From assembly GCA_016183425.1 (NCBI GenBank), contig JACPEP010000024.1:1-64000 (forward strand): a DNA stretch of 64,000 nucleotides, given 5' to 3'. This DNA comes from Chloroflexota bacterium (GTDB lineage Bacteria > Chloroflexota > Dehalococcoidia > JACPEP01). The notes under the pieces are model-generated. The model had not been told where the DNA came from. It did no database searches and saw only the letters and a program-made list of their open reading frames with translations. Both the position numbers and the translations under genes were made by a program. Numbering within the stretch: position 1 is the stretch's first letter; each line of letters starts with the position of its first letter. Below, in pieces: positions 54,497 through 63,548 of this stretch.

Positions 54497-55638
54497 GACA
54501 GGCCGCCTTTGTCTACCATGAGAGCCAGTCCAGTCACGTGCTGAGGGAAGACCACCCCCTGAGGCCCCACCGCCTTGCCTGTACCTACGAGCTTCTGCGC
54601 TCCTACGGGGCCTTCGACCTCCCCGGGTCTCGCCTGGTCAGCCCCCCGCCGGCCACGGAGGAGGAGATACTGGCCGTCCACACCCCGGACTACCTGGCGG
54701 CGGTAAAGGCCTTCAGCCGGGGCGATAGACCGGTGAGCCCCGCCCGCTACAACTTCAGCCAGTGGGGGGACAACCCCATCTTCCCCGGCATGTACGAGGC
54801 CTCTGCCCTGGCGGCTGGGGCCTCCCTGACGGCGGCCCGCCTGGTGGCCAGAGGGGAGGTGGACGTGGCCTTCAACCCCTCCGGCGGCCTGCACCACGCC
54901 GGGCCGAACTTCGCCTCCGGCTTCTGCGTCTTCAACGACCCCGCCATCGCCATCGCCCACCTGTCCGCCTCTGGCGGACAGGGCCTTCGGGTGGCCTACG
55001 TGGACATCGACGCCCACCACGGCGACGGGGTTCAAAACGCCTTCTACGATACGAACCAGGTGCTCACCATCTCCCTCCATGAATCGGGCCGCTACCTTTT
55101 CCCGGGCACGGGTGGGGTAACCGAAATGGGGCGGGGACGGGGATTGGGTTACTCCGTGAACCTGCCCCTGGCCCCCCACACCGGCGACGCGGTATACCTA
55201 TGGGCCTTCCAGGAGGTGGTGCCGCCTCTGCTGTCCGCTTTCAAGCCCCATATCGTGGTCACGCAACTGGGGGTGGATGGCTACTTTCGGGACCCCCTGG
55301 CCCATCTCGCCTTGACCACTGAAGGCTACTGCCAGTTGTTTAGAGAGTTTCGGCGGCTGTGTCCATCCTCCGGCGGCCCCCGTTGGGTGGCCCTGGGGGG
55401 TGGTGGCTACGACATCGAAGCCGTCGCCCGCCTCTGGACCCTGGCCTACGGGGTGATGATGGACCAGGACTGGCCCGACGATATTCCTGTCGACTACCAG
55501 GAGCGCTACGGAGTCAAGAAGCTGCTGGATACCTCTCCACCGCCCTGGGATGCCGCCGTTCAGGGAGAGGCTCGTGGCTTCGCCCAGGAGAGCGTGGCGG
55601 AAATAAAAAGAACCATCTTCCCTATCCATGGCCTCTAG
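54493..55638 (+). CDS. Histone deacetylase-superfamily protein (AcuC-like)
   Basis: 381 aa with a GTG start inside the upstream stop. Zinc-dependent deacetylase marks: GGLHHAGPNFASGFCVFNDPAIA, VDIDAHHGDGVQNAFY, the DGYFRDPLAHL Asp and GGGGYDIEAVARLW. Closest in layout to AcuC, which in Bacillus deacetylates acetyl-CoA synthetase. No acsA or acuA is in the window, so a polyamine or other acetyl substrate remains possible. Confidence 0.9.
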   Translation: MRQAAFVYHESQSSHVLREDHPLRPHRLACTYELLRSYGAFDLPGSRLVSPPPATEEEILAVHTPDYLAAVKAFSRGDRPVSPARYNFSQWGDNPIFPGMYEASALAAGASLTAARLVARGEVDVAFNPSGGLHHAGPNFASGFCVFNDPAIAIAHLSASGGQGLRVAYVDIDAHHGDGVQNAFYDTNQVLTISLHESGRYLFPGTGGVTEMGRGRGLGYSVNLPLAPHTGDAVYLWAFQEVVPPLLSAFKPHIVVTQLGVDGYFRDPLAHLALTTEGYCQLFREFRRLCPSSGGPRWVALGGGGYDIEAVARLWTLAYGVMMDQDWPDDIPVDYQERYGVKKLLDTSPPPWDAAVQGEARGFAQESVAEIKRTIFPIHGL

Positions 55639-55771
55639 ACTTCCCATTGCATTTCTATGAAAAAATTGTTACACTAACCACGTTTTCATGGGAAAAGGAG
55701 GTGTGTCGGGAAACTAATAAGGCTGGTGAACGGTCAAAAAAGGGAATAACGTTCAGAAAAGGAGGAACATT

Positions 55772-57436
55772 GTGGAAAACAAGGGGAACTATTGGACTGG
55801 GGTCTGGAATCGGCGACTATCGCGACGCCAGGCCCTGAGGGGGGTGGGCAAAGCGGGGATAGGGTTAGCGGGGCTCACCCTTATCGGATGTGCCGCCCCC
55901 TCCGCTCCTGCCCCGACCCCCAAATCCACCGCACCTACCCCCAAGCCTGCCGGCCCCACCCCGACTCCAGCCCCCACCTACGGCGGCACCCTCATCGGCG
56001 CTATGAACGGCTCGCCGGCCTTCGACCCCGGCTGGCACTTCGGCGGGTCCACGGACCAGACCCTTTACTATCTGGTGTACAACTCGCTGCTGCATGAAGA
56101 GCCCGACTCCAGTCTGGCACCGGAGCTGGCCGAATCCTGGGAGGTCCCGGATCCTACCACCTTTGTCTTCAAGCTGAAGCGGGGGGTGAAATTCCACGAC
56201 GGCACCGATTTCAACGCCACCGTGGCCAAGGCTCACTACGAGCGCCTGGGAGACGAGGGACACAAAGGGCCCCAGGCCATCGAGCTGCGGAAGAGTTTCA
56301 AATCCGCCGAAGCCTTGGACGACTACACCTACAAGATGACCATCAAAACGCCCAACTCCAGCTTCCTGTACCAGAATACCCGCTCCTCCGGGCCAGGGAT
56401 GATCCCCCAGCCCTACGATGCCAAGAAAAAGAACAATGACCTCAAGATCAGCGGCATCGGCACCGGTCCCTTTGTGGCCGACGGGTGGCTTATGGATGAA
56501 CGAGCCTCGGTGAAGAAGTTTTCCGGCTACTGGGAAAAGGGCGTCCCCTACCTGGACGCCTTCGTCTGGAGGGTCGTCCCCAGCTCGGATGTCCAAGTGA
56601 CTATGCTCAAAACGGGCGAGATCCAGCTCATCGCAGTAGCGCAGACGAAAGATCTACCTGTCCTGAAGGCAGACCCGAACATTGTGGTGGCAATCAAACC
56701 CGGTGGGAAACGGAAGACCATCCAGTTCAACATGGTGAACTCTCCCTTCAAGGAAAAAGCCATCCGGCAGGCGGTGGCCTACGCTATCGATCGGGTAGCC
56801 CTGACCCAGGCGGTATGGCAAGGCCTATACACGCCCGGAGAGGGCCCCTTCCCTCCCGCATCTTGGGCCTATGACCCCGCCCAGAAGGGCTATCCCTTCG
56901 ACCTCGCCAAGGCCAAGGAAAAGATGGTGGAAGGGGGCTACCCCAACGGCTTCGAGGCCAAGGTGTCCGCAGCCTCCTCCCGACCCGATGAGGTGACTAT
57001 GAGCGAGGTCATAAAGGAGATGCTGGCCAAGATCGGCATCCGCCTTAACATCGCGGTTACGTCGGATGCCAACTGGACGGTAATCCGGAACACCGATGAC
57101 AAGGAGCACCAACTATTGGCCTCCAGCTCCGGCACCGCCGATGACCCAGGCAACCTCATCGAGGTCTACTACTCCTCCAAGATGAAGATCGCCATGGCCA
57201 AGGCCAAGAACCCCCAACTAGATTCTCTCCTGGAGAAGGCCCAGGCCACCTACAACCAGGGGGAGCAGAAGCGGTACTTTCAGGAGTTAGGCAAGCTCAT
57301 CACCGAGGATGTATGGTCCATCCTGACCATCGCCTACCCGGTGAACATCATCGCCTATCGCAAAAATGTCCACAGTATTGATGTGGGCCTGAACTACTCC
57401 TCCCTCTTTACTCGGAAGACCTGGCTATCAAAGTAA
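55772..57436 (+). CDS. Family 5 extracellular solute-binding lipoprotein (Tat-exported), first copy
   Basis: 554 aa, GTG start with GGAGGAAC upstream. The N-terminus has a twin-arginine motif (RRLSRRQALRG), a hydrophobic stretch and a lipobox (LIGC), then a Pro/Thr-rich linker. The body is a peptide/nickel-type binding protein: PELAESWEVPDPTTFVFKLK, FHDGTDFNA, IRQAVAYAIDR. It would capture a solute outside the membrane for an ABC importer; no permease gene is in the window. A paralog lies at 60101. Confidence 0.92.
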   Translation: MENKGNYWTGVWNRRLSRRQALRGVGKAGIGLAGLTLIGCAAPSAPAPTPKSTAPTPKPAGPTPTPAPTYGGTLIGAMNGSPAFDPGWHFGGSTDQTLYYLVYNSLLHEEPDSSLAPELAESWEVPDPTTFVFKLKRGVKFHDGTDFNATVAKAHYERLGDEGHKGPQAIELRKSFKSAEALDDYTYKMTIKTPNSSFLYQNTRSSGPGMIPQPYDAKKKNNDLKISGIGTGPFVADGWLMDERASVKKFSGYWEKGVPYLDAFVWRVVPSSDVQVTMLKTGEIQLIAVAQTKDLPVLKADPNIVVAIKPGGKRKTIQFNMVNSPFKEKAIRQAVAYAIDRVALTQAVWQGLYTPGEGPFPPASWAYDPAQKGYPFDLAKAKEKMVEGGYPNGFEAKVSAASSRPDEVTMSEVIKEMLAKIGIRLNIAVTSDANWTVIRNTDDKEHQLLASSSGTADDPGNLIEVYYSSKMKIAMAKAKNPQLDSLLEKAQATYNQGEQKRYFQELGKLITEDVWSILTIAYPVNIIAYRKNVHSIDVGLNYSSLFTRKTWLSK

Positions 57437-57527
57437 AAGGGTCCGAGACTGGGAGATAACCCTCTGAATGTAATGGGGTTTGGCGGGCCCGCCCGCCAAA
57501 CCCCAGGCAAGAAGGGAGAACAAAGTC

Positions 57528-58661
57528 ATGGTCATGGAACGGGAGATGATGCGCGAGGCAGAGGAGGAGCCTCGGGAATACGAATCGCAGCAGACCAATA
57601 CCTACGTCCCCCGAGATGCCCAGCGCACCCACGTCGCCTCTCTACCCCGGGTGATCCACGCTAAGGACATCAAAGGGTTCATTCCCGGCGCCAAGGGGGC
57701 GGCTAAAGACAAAAAGGGGCAACAGAGCAAGGGGGGCAAGGCCATCTATCTCTCCTGGCAACATCACAACTGGAAGGAGATGAGGCACCCCATCTATACC
57801 ATGAGGTGGTTTGGCACCGCGGGGACGCCGGGGGCCGGCTTTAAGCCCGGGGCCAGCGGCTGCCACCGCCATTGGATGGAGGCCATATTCTACCGCCCCG
57901 GCGGTAAGTACGTCGAAGAGCAGGACGGAGTCCTCCATGAGTGCGAAGGGGAGGGAGTGGTCTGCATCCCCACCTATTGCATCCATGGCCACTACTTCGT
58001 GGAGCCGCCTACCAAAAGGGGCGTGACCATCCTGTCTCGCATCTTCGAACCCCTGGGCATCGCCGACATGGAGGTCTTCGACGTGGATGAGGACTATGTT
58101 CGCCGAGGCTCTCCTCTGGGGGATTTTCACATCTGGGAGGATACCCAGGAGATGATGTATGCCCGGCGCAATGTCAAGTGGGCCGAGGGAGAGCCCAAGA
58201 CCATTTACGATCGGTTTGTAAAGATGACCGCTGACGAATACCGATGGCGGTTGCAGACGGACCGTTGGATCGCGGCGGACAGCAAGCCCTGGGAACAGAC
58301 CAGGCAGGGAAAGATCAAGTACCTCATCCACCCCTGGGACAACTCCGTCATCCGCACCATAGACTGCTATCTCCAGGAGATTCCTCCCGGAGGATTTTCT
58401 GGCAAGCACCGCCACGTCTATGAAGAGGTTTTCTTGGTCACCGATGGCCGCGGCTACACGATTCAGAACGGCGTCCGCTACGATTGGCAGGAAGACGATA
58501 TTGTATGTATCCCCATCGGAGTCACCCACCAGCACTTCAACACCGACCCCCATAACAAGGCCAAGATCTTTGCCGCCTACCCCCGGGCCTACATGTGGGT
58601 TGGCCATGGGGGCGTCGAGCACTTGGAGAACGCCTCGGACTGGCAGCCGAGCCAGGGTTAG
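57528..58661 (+). CDS. Bicupin protein, first copy
   Basis: 377 aa from the ATG at 57528, with GAAGGGAG upstream. It has two cupin domains. The first has GCHRHWMEAIFYRPGG and CIHGHYF; the second has GKHRHVYEEVFLV and GVTHQHF, each giving the His/Glu set for a metal. The two-domain layout resembles gentisate or other ring-cleaving dioxygenases, but substrate-specific residues cannot be judged by eye. A close paralog lies at 62228, with shared MVMEREMMRE openings. Confidence 0.85.
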   Translation: MVMEREMMREAEEEPREYESQQTNTYVPRDAQRTHVASLPRVIHAKDIKGFIPGAKGAAKDKKGQQSKGGKAIYLSWQHHNWKEMRHPIYTMRWFGTAGTPGAGFKPGASGCHRHWMEAIFYRPGGKYVEEQDGVLHECEGEGVVCIPTYCIHGHYFVEPPTKRGVTILSRIFEPLGIADMEVFDVDEDYVRRGSPLGDFHIWEDTQEMMYARRNVKWAEGEPKTIYDRFVKMTADEYRWRLQTDRWIAADSKPWEQTRQGKIKYLIHPWDNSVIRTIDCYLQEIPPGGFSGKHRHVYEEVFLVTDGRGYTIQNGVRYDWQEDDIVCIPIGVTHQHFNTDPHNKAKIFAAYPRAYMWVGHGGVEHLENASDWQPSQG

Positions 58662-58706
58662 GTCTGCGTTTAAAAACAGCGTCTTCGTGTAGATAAGGAG
58701 AGGGCC

Positions 58707-59957
58707 ATGGAGCGAGTGGTCATCATCGGTGGCGGCGTCGCCGGCTGTGCCGCGGCGGTGGTGGCAGCCAAAGCCGGCGTGGAGGTGGTAGTACTGGAGA
58801 GGATGAATCGTCTCTCCGGCCTCTCCCCCTGGTGCGGACAGTTGCGGGGGTGGGGAGCTATTCAGGAGGCGAAGCTCCTGGGCGGCGGCGATGTCTTCAA
58901 ATTGTGGGAATCCCTGGAAAGGCACCGCAAAACGGACTTTGGCCTCCCCGATGGCAATATCACCTGGGACGTGAGACCCATCGAGGAGCTAACCAGAAAG
59001 CTGGTGGACTCCGCAGGGGTGAAAGTCATGCTGCGAGCTCGGGCAGTGGAGGTGGAGACCAGGGGTAACCGGGTGGAGAGCATCCTCCTGGAAAATGGCA
59101 CCCGGGTAAAAGGGGATGTCTTTCTGGACACTACCGGAGCTACTGGTAGCATAGCAGCTTGTACTAAATACGGCCAGGGCTGCGCCCTATGCATGGTGCA
59201 GTGCTTCATCTATGGCGAGCGGGTAAGCATCTCCGAGAAGGCGGGGGTCCCCGATGCTTCGGGGCGGCCCGGTTACCTGGGAAGGAAGCTGGTCCTCTCC
59301 CACACCCTGGCCCCTGATCTGAGACACGCCATTGAGGAGAACCCCGATGGCTATTTCTTGGCCCCCATGCCAGAGGAACTCCAGAAAATGGACTACACTC
59401 ATATGTGGCCTCACCCCGACCGACCGGTGATGGCCAAGTGGCGGGGGGGTGCCACCTATGAGGTGGTTGACGTGGGTTTCGCCAAAACTAACCTCCAATT
59501 GCCCCTGGAGTACCTGAGACGCGTACCGGGCTGGGAAAACGCCTGGTTCTATATGCCTCTTTCCGCCGACGGTCATGTGGTCAGCCTCCGCTCCATCGCC
59601 CCCCACGACAATACCATGAAGGTGGAAGGGGTAGACAATCTCTTCGTCGGCGGCCTAAGGGCGGGCCACTACAGCTCGGCGGTTCCCTCCATCTTCTCTG
59701 CCGAGCTGGCAGCCCACAACGCCGCCCGCAAGGCCCTGGGGCGGGAGGGGATCCAGCTACCTTTAAACACCATTCAGGGCTGTTTCCTGGCCGAGGTCAA
59801 CGAAGGAGCACCTCCCAGAGAGTATGGCGGCGAGCCCTCTTATCCCAAGTTCGTGGAGCATGGCCTAGACGTCCCGCGCATCACCGATTACCGAAGGATA
59901 CGAGAGTCTATTGCCGAGGCCGGCCTGCTGGGTGTTTACGAGAGAAAGCTTACCTAG
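58707..59957 (+). CDS. FAD-dependent oxidoreductase (FAD_oxidored family)
   Basis: 416 aa. FAD-binding VVIIGGGVAGCAAAVVAAKAG at the N-terminus, with FLDTTGATGSIAA and VDNLFVGGLRAGHYSSAVPS near the end, the pattern of PF12831-like flavoproteins. AAGGAGAGGGCC sits before the ATG. It lies between the two binding protein-bicupin modules, so it probably acts on the same substrate class. Confidence 0.85.
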   Translation: MERVVIIGGGVAGCAAAVVAAKAGVEVVVLERMNRLSGLSPWCGQLRGWGAIQEAKLLGGGDVFKLWESLERHRKTDFGLPDGNITWDVRPIEELTRKLVDSAGVKVMLRARAVEVETRGNRVESILLENGTRVKGDVFLDTTGATGSIAACTKYGQGCALCMVQCFIYGERVSISEKAGVPDASGRPGYLGRKLVLSHTLAPDLRHAIEENPDGYFLAPMPEELQKMDYTHMWPHPDRPVMAKWRGGATYEVVDVGFAKTNLQLPLEYLRRVPGWENAWFYMPLSADGHVVSLRSIAPHDNTMKVEGVDNLFVGGLRAGHYSSAVPSIFSAELAAHNAARKALGREGIQLPLNTIQGCFLAEVNEGAPPREYGGEPSYPKFVEHGLDVPRITDYRRIRESIAEAGLLGVYERKLT

Positions 59958-60100
59958 CGGAGGAGGCCATTTCGACCACAGAGGAGATTGTTAGGAAATT
60001 GGGGTATCCAGGCCTCGCCGGGAGCGTTGGCAACCGTCACGAAAGGTGATACTAAACACCGCCAAGAGAGGTAATCCACAGGAGAGGAGGAATCACAACC

Positions 60101-61768
60101 ATGAGTCAGGACATCGACTATTGGAGGCCAGGTCTCAGTCAGCGACTTTCCCGTCGCCGGATGTTGGTCGAGAGCGCGCGGATAGGGCTGGGTGTAGTTG
60201 GGCTCTCCCTTTTGGGCTGCGCCACCACCACTACCCCTCCTACCCCTCCCTCGACTCCTAAGCCCGCTGGCCCGACCCCCACTCCCGTACCCACCTACGG
60301 CGGTACCCTCATCGTCTCCCAGCGGGGCACTACCACCCTAGACCCAGACATAACCTCTGGCGGGCAGGACGCCTTCCAGTTGCGGAACCTGTATAATGGC
60401 CTTACGGGCCTGGATGTCAAGGGAAGGCCGGTCCCCGAGCTGGCCACCTCCTGGGAGTTCCCCGATCCCACTACGGTCATCATGAAGCTCAGAAAGAATG
60501 TTAAGTTCCACGATGGGGTAGACTTCAACGCCCAGGTGGTAAAGGCCAACTACGACCGTACCATGAACCCAGCTACTAAGTCCAAAGAAAAGGCGAAGGT
60601 TGATGACGTTATAAAGTCCTATGCGGTGGTGGACGATTACACCTTTAGGTTCAATCTTAAGCGACCCAGCGCCTCTTTCCTGTCTGTGGCCACCTCCCGG
60701 CAAACTGGTTCCGGTAGCGCGGGCTACATGAAATCCCCCGAGGCTTTGAAAAAATACAATAACGACCTTCGTGAGCACGGGGTGGGCACCGGGCCTTTTG
60801 AATTCGTGGAGTGGCGCCTGGATGATCGCATCACCGTGAAGAAGTTCCCTGGCTTCTGGGAAAAGGGGGTACCCTATCTAGACCAGATCACCTGGCGGGT
60901 GATCCCGGACTCCACGGTAGCGCTAACCATGTTAAAATCGGGGGAGGTCCAATTCGACAACTGGTTCGACTTCAAGGACTACGAGATCATAAAAGCCGAC
61001 CCCAACCTGGTGTTGGTGGCAGAGACTGTTCCCGGCTACGTAAGTATCTCCTTTAGCCAGGGGAAACCTCCTTTCAACAACCGAGCCCTGCGCCAGGCCG
61101 TGGTCTACGCCATCGACCGAGAGGCCATCTCTAGAGTGGTCTATAAGGGAATCCAGCCCCCCAGCGAGGGACTTTATGGCCCCGACTCCTGGGCTCACGA
61201 CCCCAAGATAAAGAGCTACCCCTTGGACCTGGCCAAAGCCAAGGAGAAGCTAAAGGAGGCGGGCGTCCCCGACAACTTTGAGTTCACCTTGAGCGTCGCC
61301 AGCGCTTTCCCCGATTGGGTGCAGCAGGGGGAAATGATACAAAGCATGCTGGCCAAGATCGGGGTGAAAGCCAAGTTGGAGTTGGTGGAGCGGGCAAAGA
61401 TGAGCACACTGAGGAACGCCGGCGACTTTGAAGCAGAGTCGGTGGGCTCTTCCGGCGATACTGAGCCCCATCAAGACCTGGTGGGTAAGTTCTATAGCAA
61501 AGGCGCTCGCCCCAAGAATTTCGATCCCAACAACCCGGATACCAAAAAGGTGGATGCCCTCATCGAAAAAGGGGACAGCGTATACGACATCGAGGAACGG
61601 AGGGCCACCTACAGCGAGTTACAGAAGCTTCTCATCGATCTGGCCTACGCCTATTTCCCTTTCACCTACCAGACCTCTCGTGTGGCCTACCGTAAAGAGG
61701 TCAAGGGCTATGTGCAGTTTCCCGGGACCTACGCCACCGACTTATGGAGGGTGTGGCGGGCAAAATAG
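60101..61768 (+). CDS. Family 5 extracellular solute-binding lipoprotein (Tat-exported), second copy
   Basis: 555 aa. Twin-arginine LSRRRMLVESARIGLG, lipobox LLGC, then a Thr/Pro linker, as in the first copy. The body has PELATSWEFPDPTTVIMKLR, FHDGVDFNA and LRQAVVYAIDREA. The two copies are clearly paralogous but well diverged, so an old duplication. AGAGGAGG precedes the ATG. Confidence 0.92.
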   Translation: MSQDIDYWRPGLSQRLSRRRMLVESARIGLGVVGLSLLGCATTTTPPTPPSTPKPAGPTPTPVPTYGGTLIVSQRGTTTLDPDITSGGQDAFQLRNLYNGLTGLDVKGRPVPELATSWEFPDPTTVIMKLRKNVKFHDGVDFNAQVVKANYDRTMNPATKSKEKAKVDDVIKSYAVVDDYTFRFNLKRPSASFLSVATSRQTGSGSAGYMKSPEALKKYNNDLREHGVGTGPFEFVEWRLDDRITVKKFPGFWEKGVPYLDQITWRVIPDSTVALTMLKSGEVQFDNWFDFKDYEIIKADPNLVLVAETVPGYVSISFSQGKPPFNNRALRQAVVYAIDREAISRVVYKGIQPPSEGLYGPDSWAHDPKIKSYPLDLAKAKEKLKEAGVPDNFEFTLSVASAFPDWVQQGEMIQSMLAKIGVKAKLELVERAKMSTLRNAGDFEAESVGSSGDTEPHQDLVGKFYSKGARPKNFDPNNPDTKKVDALIEKGDSVYDIEERRATYSELQKLLIDLAYAYFPFTYQTSRVAYRKEVKGYVQFPGTYATDLWRVWRAK

Positions 61769-61782
61769 ACAGGGGGAATCCA

Positions 61783-62115
61783 ATGCCTTCAATAACCGGG
61801 GCCGGGGTTATCCATATCGCCCATTTCACTCTGCGGCCAGAGCTAACAGAGGAACAAAAGGAGGCGTATTTCCGGACTGCCCAGGCCTTTGACACGGTCC
61901 CCGGCATCCTCGGCGTGGATCAGGGCCCCAATATCGAGGAAAATTCACCCTATATGTACACCCGGATCATCTACTACGCCGACGCCGCCGCTCGGGAAGC
62001 GCTCCATCGCCACCCTCTTCACATCAGGTTTGGAGAGAAATACTCCCAGCCCATGACGGAAAGGCGCATCTCGTATACCATTCAACTATTGAATAAGAAT
62101 CAGCCCGGTGCATAA
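61783..62115 (+). CDS. Dabb (stress-responsive A/B barrel) family protein
   Basis: 110 aa from the ATG at 61783. Ferredoxin-like barrel pattern: VIHIAHFTLRPELTEEQKEA, PGILGVDQGPN, YTRIIYYADAAAREALHRHP and IRFGEKYSQPM. Related small barrels are cyclases, mono-oxygenases or decarboxylases of aromatic or polyketide substrates. It sits 14 bp after the second binding protein, in the catabolic cluster. Confidence 0.75.
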   Translation: MPSITGAGVIHIAHFTLRPELTEEQKEAYFRTAQAFDTVPGILGVDQGPNIEENSPYMYTRIIYYADAAAREALHRHPLHIRFGEKYSQPMTERRISYTIQLLNKNQPGA

Positions 62116-62227
62116 AGGGGGAAGTAACAGCTCTGATGGGGGTGTTGATAGAAGACCAAGCCTCAAAGGGGGGCTTCAATGGCCGATAGCTGGATTTTTT
62201 TAGCGTGAATAGAAAGGAGGCATCATC

Positions 62228-63364
62228 ATGGTTATGGAGCGGGAGATGATGCGGGAGAAAGAGGAAGAACCGGAAGAATGGTATCCTCCCGACTATGTCT
62301 ACATCACCCGAGACGAGCAACATGCCCATATCGCATCCTTGCCCCGGGTGGTTCATACCGGCGAGGTGACCAAGCGTTACCGCAGCCCCAAGGGCAAAGG
62401 GGAGAGGCTCCAGGCCAAAAAGGGGGGCGTCTCCATCTTCCTACCTTGGCAGCATCACAACTGGAAACAGATGCGGTATCCCATCTACACCATGACCATC
62501 TTTGGTCAGGCGGGAAGGGCGGTGGAGGACAGCTTCGCCGTCGGGGCCAGCGGCTGCCATCGCCACTGGATGGACGCCATCTTCTACCGGCCCGGCGGCA
62601 CCTATATCGAGGAGCAGGACGGGGTCATGTACGACTGCCAGGGGGAGGGAGTGCTCCTGGTTCCCACCTACAGCATTCACGGCCACTACTTCAAAGAAGC
62701 CCCGAAGAAGAATGGTATAACGGTGCTCCCTCGTATCTTCGAGTACATCGGCATCGCCGATATGGAAGTCTTCGACTTTGACGAAGAGTACAAGCGCAAG
62801 GCGTCGCCCATCGGCACCTTCCACATCATCCAGGATGTCCAGGACATGATGTACAACCGCCGCGCCATTACCAAATGGAATCCCGATAGCGATGATCAGC
62901 AGCCCAAGACGGTATACGACCACTACCTGAAGGACGTGGTAGATGAGAACCGATGGCGGATGCAGACGGTGCGCTGGGTTCCCGCCGACAGTGTCCCCTG
63001 GGAGCAAACCCGTCAGGGGAAGCTGAAGTACCTGGTTCATCCCTGGACTAACACGGTGACCCGCACTATGGACTGCTATCTCCAGGAGATTCCCCCCGGG
63101 GGGTGTTCCGGCAAGCATCGCCATGTTTATGAAGAGGCGCACTTCATTTGCGAAGGCACTGGCTATACCGTTCAGAATGGGGTGCGTTACGATTGGAAAG
63201 AGGACGACCTGGTCTGCGTTCCCGTCGGGGTGACCCACCAGCACTTCAACGCCGATCCTGAGAAAAAAGCGAGGATCTTTGGTGCTCACCCCAGAATCTT
63301 CTATCACATTGGCTACGGCGGCATCGAGCAACTGGAGAACGCTCCAGACTGGCCAGGGAAGTAG
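62228..63364 (+). CDS. Bicupin protein, second copy
   Basis: 378 aa, RBS AAAGGAGGC before the ATG. The same two cupin domains as the protein at 57528: GCHRHWMDAIFYRPGG and SIHGHYF, then GKHRHVYEEAHFI and GVTHQHF. Both metal sites are intact. AWERTRQGK-like WEQTRQGK and HHNWKQMRYPIYTM blocks are shared with the first copy. Probable oxygenase or isomerase of an unidentified substrate. Confidence 0.85.
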   Translation: MVMEREMMREKEEEPEEWYPPDYVYITRDEQHAHIASLPRVVHTGEVTKRYRSPKGKGERLQAKKGGVSIFLPWQHHNWKQMRYPIYTMTIFGQAGRAVEDSFAVGASGCHRHWMDAIFYRPGGTYIEEQDGVMYDCQGEGVLLVPTYSIHGHYFKEAPKKNGITVLPRIFEYIGIADMEVFDFDEEYKRKASPIGTFHIIQDVQDMMYNRRAITKWNPDSDDQQPKTVYDHYLKDVVDENRWRMQTVRWVPADSVPWEQTRQGKLKYLVHPWTNTVTRTMDCYLQEIPPGGCSGKHRHVYEEAHFICEGTGYTVQNGVRYDWKEDDLVCVPVGVTHQHFNADPEKKARIFGAHPRIFYHIGYGGIEQLENAPDWPGK

Positions 63365-63397
63365 TACTCACCTGCAGAAAAAGGCGGTAACAACAAC

Positions 63398-63461
63398 CGT
63401 TCGTGGTGAGCTTGTCGAACCACTGGGCCTCGCCCTTCGACGGGCTCAGGGTGAATGGTAT
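63398..63461. repeat. REP-like TTCGAC/GTCGAA palindrome
   Basis: TTCGTGGTGAGCTTGTCGAAC and CCCTTCGACGGGCTCAGGGT in opposite sense. Third copy of the family in this window; it ends the catabolic cluster. Confidence 0.75.
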
Positions 63462-63548
63462 CGTTCCTTGGCCATCCGTGCACTGATTTATGCAACTAGG
63501 TAGTAGTGTTGGCGGAGTCTTTTGGGTTAACTCAAGGAGATATGGAAA

